Source of the DNA: JBBQIY01 sp964618405
GTDB taxonomy: Bacteria > Verrucomicrobiota > Kiritimatiellia > RFP12 > UBA3636
Direction of reading: 5' to 3'
NCBI GenBank assembly: GCA_964618405.1
Contig: CAZUAY010000141.1
Coordinates: 1-10,083 of the forward strand
Length of the DNA stretch: 10,083 nt
Shown piece by piece: positions 1 to 5,998 of the stretch. A model generated the notes under the pieces. That model worked only from the letters and a program-made list of their open reading frames with translations. It did not search any database and had not been told where the DNA came from. Numbering within the stretch: position 1 is the first letter of the stretch; the number at the start of each line of letters is the position of its first letter. A program made the position numbers and the translations under genes.

Positions 1-1
1 T

Positions 2-136
2 CCAACAGCCAACACTCAAATCCAATTTCCAAGTGGGGAACTTCGGTCAGACCGTCTACGATCTTACGTTATTATCGTAGTTTTCGCGAGCGATCCTTCA
101 TTTGGACCTTGGACATTCCTTGTTGGCTATTGAACA
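2..136. repeat. Imperfect inverted repeat in left intergenic region
   Basis: Bases 2-34 reappear roughly inverted at 106-136. CCAACAGCCAAC (2-13) matches the complement of TGTTGGCTATTG (120-131) with a few differences, and the TTTCCAAG stretch (26-33) faces CTTGGA (108-113). The arms are diverged and the match is by eye only. The enclosed segment has a separate small hairpin (56-80). I see no gene in 1-180. It may be a degraded small mobile or structural repeat. Confidence 0.3.
56..84 (+). terminator. Possible intrinsic terminator of an upstream gene
   Basis: CTACGAT (56-62) pairs perfectly with ATCGTAG (74-80) across an 11-base loop, and TTTT follows at 81-84. The stem is short and AT-rich, so this is a weak candidate. 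It would act on + strand transcripts entering from the left of the window, whose gene is not visible. Confidence 0.25.
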
Positions 137-175
137 TTCCATTTGCCAATAACGTCGAGTTTCGCTAAGCAGTGG

Positions 176-353
176 TCGTAACGAACGGAGCACGGGTTTT
201 CTAACCCGTGTACGAAAACGGGTTGGAAAACCCGTTCTCCGTTTGCTTCGTTCATCTGCCGTCCCTGCATAGGCAGGCGTCTTCGCGGAGGCTCGACAAA
301 GTTTGCGACAAAGTTTTTTGAGACACCAAAAGTTACCCCATCGTTTTTCGCGG
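176..353. repeat. Structured interspersed element, copy 1
   Basis: This shares sequence with 8007-8179 in the same orientation, from TCGTAACGAACGGAG at the left to CCATCGTTTTTCGCGG at the right. The 60-base core (184-243) folds as a three-way junction. The outer stem is AACGGAG (184-190) with CTCCGTT (237-243). Hairpin 1 is CACGGGTT/AACCCGTG (191-198/203-210) with loop TTCT. Hairpin 2 is AACGGGTT/AACCCGTT (217-224/229-236) with loop GGAA, a GNRA-type tetraloop if transcribed. All three stems are perfect. A less conserved tail (244-353) shares the GCTCGAyAAAG block (291-301). It is probably a dispersed REP- or MITE-like element; the function is unknown. Confidence 0.8.
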
Positions 354-361
354 CGCGGTTT

Positions 362-410
362 GCCTCTCGCAACTCGCCTCTCGCAACTCGCAACTCGCAA
401 CTCACAACTC
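362..410. repeat. Heptanucleotide tandem array (GCAACTC)
   Basis: Seven consecutive 7-base units occupy 49 bp: GCCTCTC, GCAACTC, GCCTCTC, GCAACTC, GCAACTC, GCAACTC, ACAACTC. The array lies between copy 1 of the structured element and the promoter of the ABC gene. Because 7 is not a multiple of 3, its translation cycles through frames and yields the SCELRVAS-like peptides seen on the - strand, which I do not regard as coding. Confidence 0.85.
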
Positions 411-442
411 TCTACTTTATGGCTTATTTTTTTCGGGTTCAA

Positions 443-451
443 TGCTATACT
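443..451 (+). promoter_or_regulatory. Extended -10 promoter of the ABC gene
   Basis: TGCTATACT is a TGn extended -10 followed by TATACT (446-451). No good -35 box is visible upstream, as is common for extended -10 promoters. Transcription would start near 457-459, only a few bases before ATG 463. The in-frame ATG at 442 lies inside this element, which argues against it as the start codon. Confidence 0.45.
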
Positions 452-462
452 CAACCAGAATC

Positions 463-1998
463 ATGAATGCTAAAATTTGTTGTCCGAAAACACTCGTTGA
501 ATTGAATTGCCGTGGAATTCCATCTGGAAAGCGCACGCTATTCAAAAATTTTAGCTTCACATGGCGTACCGGGGAGCACTGGGGAGTCATCGGACCCAAT
601 GGCTCGGGGAAATCCATGCTCATGAGACTGATTGCCGGCGACATCTACTCACGCAATTGCGATGTGACCTTACATTTTAAAGGACGTGACGGAGGCGATC
701 CCGAACGCCGCATCGCCACCGTCTCCATGGAGCGACAAGCCGAACTGCTCGAATCGTTTGAGGCGTATGCCCAAATGCGTTGGAACAGCACGGAAGAAGA
801 AAGTACCCCTACGCTCCGCGACTGGCTCTCCCAGGATTCCATCGAAGAATTAGCACCGTACGAAATTAAATATCGTAGCAAACGCAGCGTGGCAGCGTTC
901 GCACACTGCCACAAGGTCACGCTGGCAAAAATGAAACTCGGCCCTCTTGCCTCACGCCGCATTGCGGAACTCTCTAACGGCGAAATGCGCCGCGCACTCA
1001 TCGCCCGAGCCTTGCTTTCCAAACCCAAACTTCTTCTCCTCGATGCACCGCTCATCGGACTCGATTCCGAAAGCAGAGCAATCGTTTCGCGCTGCATCCA
1101 TGAGATTGCAGACGACGGACAAATCCAGACGATGTTTGCTTCCGTCCGCCCAGAAGAACTCCCGCCATCAACCACGCATCTCCTCGAGTTCGACGCAGCA
1201 GGAAAAGTTGTCGAGATGGGCCCACTCTCGCGAAAGAAAAAGCGTCAATCTAAGTCCGCTAAAGTTGATTCGTCCTCGAAAGTCCATTCTGACCCCGCCT
1301 TATTCAAGATATCCGGTTCTTTCAATCCCGAAGCAGAACCCATTGTTGAGATGAACAACATCACGGTGAACTATGGCGACCATGTCGTGATACGAAACCT
1401 CACTTGGACAATACGTAAAGGCGAGCGCTGGCTACTGACGGGCCCCAATGGCTCAGGCAAGACAACGCTGATCGCCCTGATCATCGGCGACCATCTACAG
1501 GCCTACGCGAACGACATCCGCGTCTTTGGTAAAAACAGAGGAAACGGGCAGTCCATTTGGGATATTAAGAAGCGCATCGGTTGGGTCTCACCTGAACTCC
1601 ACGCATGCATGTATGTTTCGCAGTCCGTCCTTTCCACCGTCCTCTCAGGCTTCTCGGATACACCCTCAGGGCATGAAGTGCATTCGAAACGCAAAAATGA
1701 AGCGGCGATAAAAATCCTAGCAAAACTCAAACTCGACAAACAGGCCGATGTCCGGTTCGGCTCGCTGTCAAGCGGCGAACAGCGTCTCGTGCTTCTGGCA
1801 CGCGCGCTCGTCAAGAAACCACCGATGCTCATTCTCGATGAGCCGTGTCAAAATCTTGATGCACTAAACCGAAAACGTTTTCTCCATATCCTCGACTCAA
1901 CCTGCGTGGAAAAAGCGATTACCCTCCTCTACATCACCCACCTTGAAGACACGATTCCGCGTTGCATCACGAACACGATCAAGGCAACCCTTGCCTAA
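463..1998 (+). CDS. ModF/PhrA-like tandem ABC ATPase, degenerate first domain
   Basis: This is a 511-residue soluble protein with two ABC ATP-binding domains and no membrane segments, resembling the ModF/PhrA class. Domain 1 has Walker A GPNGSGKS (44-51), a signature-like LSNGE (170-174) and Walker B LLLLDA (190-195). The catalytic Glu after the Walker B Asp is Ala195, and the switch-loop His is missing (FASVRPEELP, 225-234). Domain 2 is intact: GPNGSGKT (327-334), LSSGEQ (435-440), LILDEP (456-461) and YITH (490-493). A basic linker (about 257-276) joins the two. The substrate and partner are unknown; no permease gene is adjacent, so it may not be a transporter subunit. I chose ATG 463 because ATG 442 overlaps the -10 element. 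There is no clear Shine-Dalgarno, so the mRNA may be nearly leaderless. The Mur-ligase-like gene follows after 33 bp, probably in the same transcript. The family is secure, the role is not. Confidence 0.85.
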   Translation: MNAKICCPKTLVELNCRGIPSGKRTLFKNFSFTWRTGEHWGVIGPNGSGKSMLMRLIAGDIYSRNCDVTLHFKGRDGGDPERRIATVSMERQAELLESFEAYAQMRWNSTEEESTPTLRDWLSQDSIEELAPYEIKYRSKRSVAAFAHCHKVTLAKMKLGPLASRRIAELSNGEMRRALIARALLSKPKLLLLDAPLIGLDSESRAIVSRCIHEIADDGQIQTMFASVRPEELPPSTTHLLEFDAAGKVVEMGPLSRKKKRQSKSAKVDSSSKVHSDPALFKISGSFNPEAEPIVEMNNITVNYGDHVVIRNLTWTIRKGERWLLTGPNGSGKTTLIALIIGDHLQAYANDIRVFGKNRGNGQSIWDIKKRIGWVSPELHACMYVSQSVLSTVLSGFSDTPSGHEVHSKRKNEAAIKILAKLKLDKQADVRFGSLSSGEQRLVLLARALVKKPPMLILDEPCQNLDALNRKRFLHILDSTCVEKAITLLYITHLEDTIPRCITNTIKATLA

Positions 1999-2031
1999 CC
2001 TGAACATCTCCATCAGGAATCCACACTCACT

Positions 2032-3327
2032 ATGAAAAAACTGCATCTCGTTGGAATCGGCGGCGTTGGTATGTCCGCACTGGCCGAGGCTCTCATGGAC
2101 ACCGGCGCAAAAGTTTCGGGCTCCGAACGTTTCATGGATCAAGGCCGCCCACTCCCCGTCCTCGATGTCTTGCGACGCCAAGGTGCAACAATTCTCCCTC
2201 AAGACGGATCGGGTGTCACGGCTGATCCCGACGCCGTCGTCATCAGCACGGCCATTGAGCCCGACAACCCAGATGTCATGGCTGCGAATCGCCTCGGCAT
2301 TCCGATCGAACATCGCGCCCATGCGCTCGCCTCTGCGCTTTCAGGCAGACGGCTGATCGCGATAGCCGGAACCTGCGGAAAATCTACCATCACCGGCATG
2401 GTCGGCCACATCCTCGACGTCGCGGGCAACTCGCCATCCGTCGTCAATGGGGCCCCCTGCGTCAACTGGCATTCCGCCGAGCGTACCGGTGCTGTGCTTC
2501 GCGGAACAGGAGACTTCTGCGTTGTCGAGGTCGACGAAAGCGACAAGTCCCTATTAACCTTCCATCCAGAATATGCGCTGATCTCTAATTGCTCGGCCGA
2601 CCATTTCTGCCTCGAAGAGTCCAATACACTTTTCGACACATTCCTCAAACAAGTCACCGGCTCCTTCATCGATGGGCGCCACGACACAGAATCCATTCCC
2701 GAAATCACCGAAAGCCAATGGTCCTGCGAATTCACCTTCCGTGGCAGAGTCATCACCCTCCCACAGCCTGGACGACACAACGCCGTCAATGCTTGGCATG
2801 CAGCACGCATCGCAGAAATGGTCGGGATTCCCGCGGCGACCTCTGCTCGAGCACTCGCCACCTTTCGCGGCATCAAACGGCGTCTAGAACTCATCGGCAT
2901 CCGCTCTGACGGCGTGCATGTCATCGATGAATATGCGCACAACACCGAGAAAATTCGCGCCACGCTGAAAACCCTGCAGGATCGCTCAGAACGCGTCCTC
3001 GCGCTCTGGAGGCCGCATGGCTACGGCCCGCTCGAGAAGATGCTTGATAGCCTCACAAAGATGTTCACCGAGACCCTGCGCCCCGACGACATTCTATTCC
3101 TGCTGCCCGTCTTCGATGTCGGCGGCTCCGCACAACGCACGATCCAGTCGGATGTGCTTCAGCAGCGCCTCGTTGACCTCGGTACGAAATGCGAATTCCT
3201 ACCCCACCACCCCGCAGTTATTGCTCGCATCCAACAATGCGTTAAACCTGGCGACATCATCGTCACCATGGGCGCCCGCGATCCAGAACTCCCTGAAACT
3301 GCCGTTAAGCTTGTCGCGTGTTGTTGA
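2032..3327 (+). CDS. Mur ligase family protein, MurC/Mpl-like
   Basis: This 431-residue protein is related to UDP-N-acetylmuramate:L-alanine ligase (MurC) and the muropeptide-recycling ligase Mpl, cytoplasmic ATP-dependent amide-bond enzymes of peptidoglycan synthesis. The N-terminal Rossmann domain opens with GIGGVGMSALAEAL (8-21) and VSGSE (28-32). The central ATPase domain has GTCGKST (113-119), VDESD (167-171) and NCSADH (186-191). GRHN (248-251), FRGIKRRLELIG (278-289) and DEYAHNTEKI (299-308) mark the transition to the C-terminal domain. Oddities are Cys in place of the usual His in the P-loop (family norm GTHGKTT), CSADH where families have EADH, and a length slightly short for MurC. 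Mpl's RSNTMK-type motif is absent; RPHGYGPL (327-334) is closer to MurC. It stands alone, away from a division/cell-wall cluster, so it may be a paralogue with a changed substrate. A weak AGGA (2015-2018) precedes the start. Confidence 0.8.
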   Translation: MKKLHLVGIGGVGMSALAEALMDTGAKVSGSERFMDQGRPLPVLDVLRRQGATILPQDGSGVTADPDAVVISTAIEPDNPDVMAANRLGIPIEHRAHALASALSGRRLIAIAGTCGKSTITGMVGHILDVAGNSPSVVNGAPCVNWHSAERTGAVLRGTGDFCVVEVDESDKSLLTFHPEYALISNCSADHFCLEESNTLFDTFLKQVTGSFIDGRHDTESIPEITESQWSCEFTFRGRVITLPQPGRHNAVNAWHAARIAEMVGIPAATSARALATFRGIKRRLELIGIRSDGVHVIDEYAHNTEKIRATLKTLQDRSERVLALWRPHGYGPLEKMLDSLTKMFTETLRPDDILFLLPVFDVGGSAQRTIQSDVLQQRLVDLGTKCEFLPHHPAVIARIQQCVKPGDIIVTMGARDPELPETAVKLVACC

Positions 3328-3341
3328 CGTACAACTGTTTT

Positions 3342-3359
3342 CAACTAGCGCTTTAGTTG
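3342..3359 (+). terminator. Weak hairpin after the Mur ligase gene
   Basis: CAACTA (3342-3347) pairs with TAGTTG (3354-3359) around a 6-base loop, 14 bases past the stop codon. An AT-rich stretch follows but no true T-run, so it would be at best a weak terminator separating the Mur transcript from the sulfur operon promoter at 3378. Confidence 0.25.
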
Positions 3360-3377
3360 CTTAATTAAAACTGTCAT

Positions 3378-3405
3378 TTGACTTTTTCGCTTAAAACTGT
3401 ATACT
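3378..3405 (+). promoter_or_regulatory. Sigma70-like promoter of the sulfur operon
   Basis: TTGACT (3378-3383) and TATACT (3400-3405) are separated by 16 bp, each one base from consensus apart from spacing. Transcription would begin near 3411-3413, giving a leader of about 22 bases that contains the ribosome binding site GAGG (3421-3424), 9 bases before ATG 3434. There is no obvious operator dyad over the promoter and no regulator gene of the CstR or BigR kind in the window. Confidence 0.6.
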
Positions 3406-3433
3406 GAGTATCAACTTTCAGAGGAAAATATAA

Positions 3434-5464
3434 ATGAATAAAAAAAATATGCTTTTGTGTTTTATAACAGGAATGATGCTCACTGTTTTCACATCGTACG
3501 GCAAAGGAGTGCCAGGCGATGCCGAAGCCGCCGCGCACGGCGATGAGGCAGCGATGTTGCAACTCGTCGAGGAGACTGCACAGCAATCTCCCGACTTCAT
3601 CTTCCGGCAATACAACTTGTCGGTACTGTCCCATTATTCATACCTGATTGGTAGCGGTGGCGAAGCGATGATCATCGATCCAGCTCGCGATATCGCCCGA
3701 TACCTCAAGGATGCAGAAGAATTAGGGCTTAAGATCACGCGCGTCTATTTAACGCACTCCCATGCAGACTTCGTTGCAGGGCATGTGGAACTCGCGGAGG
3801 CTTGTGGCGCGGAAATTATCGCCAATGAAGCTACCCAAGCAGGATACAAGCATAAACCAGTCAAGGACGGCGATGCCATCACCTTCGGAACGGTACGGAC
3901 CGTTGTGGTCACCACGCCTGGTCACACCCCCGATGGAACCTGTCTTTATGTCTACCACCCCGCCTCTGCCACGAACCCTGAATTGGTTTTAACCGGCGAC
4001 ACTTTGTTCATTGGTAGCGTCGGGCGTCCCGACCTCATGGGTGAAGGAACGAGCGCCGCTGAACTTGCAACCATGGGCTACAACTCATGGAACAACAAAC
4101 TCTCAAAACTGCCGGATGCGACGAAGATCTTCCCCGCTCACGGAGCCGGTTCTCTATGCGGCGCACACCTCAGCGACAGCCCCGTATCCACCATCGGCGA
4201 AGAGCGCATTGCCAACCCGTACCTCCAACACAAAGACCTTCATTCCTACGTCATGGCCGTCATCGATGGACTTCCCGATGCACCGCAGTACTTTAAGCAC
4301 AATGCCCAAATGAACCACGAGGGTCCTCCTCTCGTCGACTGGGACAACGTTGTTCCACCAGCCTTGGAACCTGCCGCCGTTGAGTCGCTAGCGAAAGCCG
4401 GCGCTTGGTTACTGGATGCCCGCGATGCAGAACCATTCTCAGCCGAACATCCCGCAAACGCAATTAACGTCGGTATCCGCGGTCGCTTTGAAACGTGGAC
4501 TGGCATCATGATCCCATGGGGCGAACCGTTTGTGCTCATCGGGTCCGACGACGAGGTGGCAGAGTCTGCCTTCCGCTTGAAGCGGATTGGCTACGATAAA
4601 CCCGCCGGTTTCCTAAAGGGCGGATCCGCTGCTTGGAAGCAAGCAGGCCTTCCCGTAAACGCCATCAAGATGGTCAAACCGGCCGAACTCTACGCGCAAA
4701 TGCAGAATGGAACAGCTCCGGTTATCGTCGATGTACGCCTCCCCGACGAATGGATGGGACTGAGAATCGGGGACGTCCTCAACATCCCCTTGAACAAGCT
4801 GTTCGATGACGCAAAGCGCCTGTCCAAGGACATGCCCGTGCTCACCGTCTGCAACTCGGCCTATCGTTCCAGCATGGGCGCAGCCGTGCTCCTGAAACTC
4901 GGATTCAAAAACGTCTTTAATATGGAAGGCGGCAGCGAGGCCTGGATCGAGGCGGGCTTACCGACACTCAGCGCGGTAAACCCCGCCGGTAGCGCCAGCG
5001 CGGCTTCCTCAACCATCCGAGCGATCCGATTGCCTGAACGGATCTCGTCCGCAGAGCTCAAGCGAATGATGATGGATCTCCCCGGTACCTTCGAGATTGT
5101 CGACGTCCGGCCTGCAGCGCAATTTGCAGACTTTAACTTGCCCGGCTCCGTCAACGTTGATCTTGCCGACGTGATCTCAAATCCAGCGTACCTCATTGGT
5201 GCAGCTCCGCTTGTGCTTGTTGACCGTGATGGTTCCTTGGCAATGGCGGTCGGCGGTATTCTCTCTCAGAAATCGCCGCGGACAATCAAGGTTCTTTACG
5301 GTGGCCTCGAAGATTACTGGCGGGGATCTGTCGCACCGATGTCAGCCATGCCGACAGCAACACCGTCCATGAAGTCCGGTGCCCCTGCTCCCGCGCGGAG
5401 CGTGACGCCTGCGCCACAAGCAACGCCTCCAGCTAAGCCCAAAAGAAAAAGTGCGGGGTGCTAA
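3434..5464 (+). CDS. Exported MBL-fold persulfide dioxygenase-like protein with three rhodanese domains
   Basis: This 676-residue protein starts with a signal peptide (KK, then a hydrophobic run 6-20), so it is probably periplasmic. Residues about 57-270 are a metallo-beta-lactamase fold of the ETHE1/CstB persulfide dioxygenase type. THSHADF (107-113), TPGHTPDG (161-168) and GDTLFIGSVGRPDL (188-201) supply the expected mononuclear iron ligands His108, His164 and Asp189. Phe113 replaces the second-site His, as expected for one iron. Three rhodanese domains follow: A (about 312-408), without a catalytic Cys (IGSDDE at the loop); B (about 414-512), with Cys473 in VCNSAYRSS; and C (about 536-632), with VDRDGS in the loop and no Cys. 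An Ala/Pro-rich tail (636-676) ends in a basic patch and a terminal Cys676. The expected reaction is oxidation of glutathione or low-molecular-weight persulfide to sulfite, coupled to sulfur transfer at Cys473. Export is unusual for this family. It is first in the operon with the YeeE-type genes. Confidence 0.88.
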   Translation: MNKKNMLLCFITGMMLTVFTSYGKGVPGDAEAAAHGDEAAMLQLVEETAQQSPDFIFRQYNLSVLSHYSYLIGSGGEAMIIDPARDIARYLKDAEELGLKITRVYLTHSHADFVAGHVELAEACGAEIIANEATQAGYKHKPVKDGDAITFGTVRTVVVTTPGHTPDGTCLYVYHPASATNPELVLTGDTLFIGSVGRPDLMGEGTSAAELATMGYNSWNNKLSKLPDATKIFPAHGAGSLCGAHLSDSPVSTIGEERIANPYLQHKDLHSYVMAVIDGLPDAPQYFKHNAQMNHEGPPLVDWDNVVPPALEPAAVESLAKAGAWLLDARDAEPFSAEHPANAINVGIRGRFETWTGIMIPWGEPFVLIGSDDEVAESAFRLKRIGYDKPAGFLKGGSAAWKQAGLPVNAIKMVKPAELYAQMQNGTAPVIVDVRLPDEWMGLRIGDVLNIPLNKLFDDAKRLSKDMPVLTVCNSAYRSSMGAAVLLKLGFKNVFNMEGGSEAWIEAGLPTLSAVNPAGSASAASSTIRAIRLPERISSAELKRMMMDLPGTFEIVDVRPAAQFADFNLPGSVNVDLADVISNPAYLIGAAPLVLVDRDGSLAMAVGGILSQKSPRTIKVLYGGLEDYWRGSVAPMSAMPTATPSMKSGAPAPARSVTPAPQATPPAKPKRKSAGC

Positions 5465-5998
5465 ATGAAAACTGCTAAACAGCTCTCTCAAAAAGGCCCA
5501 CAACCTTTTTCCAACCCCTATTTATCTGGAATGCTATTGGGTTTTTTCCTACTCGCGTCTTATGTTATCTTAGGTGCCGGTCTCGGCGCTTCAGGTGGCA
5601 TTGCACGCGTCGGAGCTGCACTCTCGCTCCGTGTCGCCTCGGCACACACGCTCGGTGGAGAATATTTCTCCAGATGGGGCAGTAATCCGTTGAACTACTA
5701 CCTCGTTTTCATGCTAGGTGGAATATTCATTGGCGGCCTGTTCTCCGCTCTACTAGCCAACCGCATGAAGCTCCAAGTCGAGCGCGGCCGCGCATCGTCC
5801 GTTAAGAAACGCCTTGGCTATGCGCTGGTAGGAGGCATCATCGCTGGCTTCGCCAGTCGCCTTGCTCAAGGGTGTACGTCTGGTCAAGCCCTGAGCGGAG
5901 CCGCACTGTTGCTTACCGGCAGTCTCGTTTTCATGGTATGCGTCTTCATCAGTGGTTTTGCATCCGCGTGGTTCTTCAGGAGGCAATGGCATGATTAA
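5465..5998 (+). CDS. YeeE/YedE family sulfur transporter, N-terminal half
   Basis: This 177-residue membrane protein matches the first half of YeeE/YedE (DUF395, sulfur transport) proteins. Related full-length members such as TsuA import thiosulfate using conserved cysteines. Hydrophobic segments lie at about 19-45, 77-98, 117-134 and 143-170, and GAGLGASGG (37-45) and RLAQGCTSGQALSG (132-145) are family hallmarks, with Cys137 the candidate sulfur-relay residue. The loop 99-117 is strongly basic and should be cytoplasmic. The ATG directly abuts the TAA of the preceding gene (0 bp), with GGGGTG (5455-5460) as a possible ribosome binding site inside that gene, and its own end overlaps the next gene by 8 bp. 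Translation is therefore probably coupled, and the two halves would assemble into one transporter in the inner membrane. Confidence 0.87.
   Translation: MKTAKQLSQKGPQPFSNPYLSGMLLGFFLLASYVILGAGLGASGGIARVGAALSLRVASAHTLGGEYFSRWGSNPLNYYLVFMLGGIFIGGLFSALLANRMKLQVERGRASSVKKRLGYALVGGIIAGFASRLAQGCTSGQALSGAALLLTGSLVFMVCVFISGFASAWFFRRQWHD
5978..5983 (+). promoter_or_regulatory. Shine-Dalgarno that fixes the start of the transporter-rhodanese gene
   Basis: A perfect AGGAGG lies 7 bases before ATG 5991, inside the end of the preceding gene. This makes ATG 5991 the start in preference to the in-frame GTG at 5952. It is the strongest ribosome binding site in the window. Confidence 0.85.

Noticed and set aside
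181..243. CRISPR repeat or integron attC site at the structured element
   Set aside because: There is no regular spacer array and no attC core-site motifs; the two copies are about 7.8 kb apart.
98..454. Minus-strand open frames of 118 and 92 codons across the left intergenic region
   Set aside because: They run through the heptamer array and the structured element; the translation is repetitive (SCELRVASCE) and explained by the repeats.
442..462. ATG 442 as start of the ABC protein
   Set aside because: It overlaps the extended -10 element and adds seven residues with no family match; ATG 463 is preferred.
1982..1996. AGGCAA-CCC-TTGCCT hairpin at the end of the ABC gene as a terminator
   Set aside because: It overlaps the stop codon, has no T-run, and the next gene starts 33 bp later on the same strand.
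2199..2963. Minus-strand 254-codon open frame opposite the Mur ligase gene
   Set aside because: It is a shadow of a GC-rich coding sequence, with no recognisable domain, and the + strand protein is unambiguous.
5952..5990. GTG 5952 as start of the transporter-rhodanese gene
   Set aside because: ATG 5991 has a perfect AGGAGG at 7 bases and gives a normal membrane-protein start; the extra residues only mirror the previous gene in another frame.
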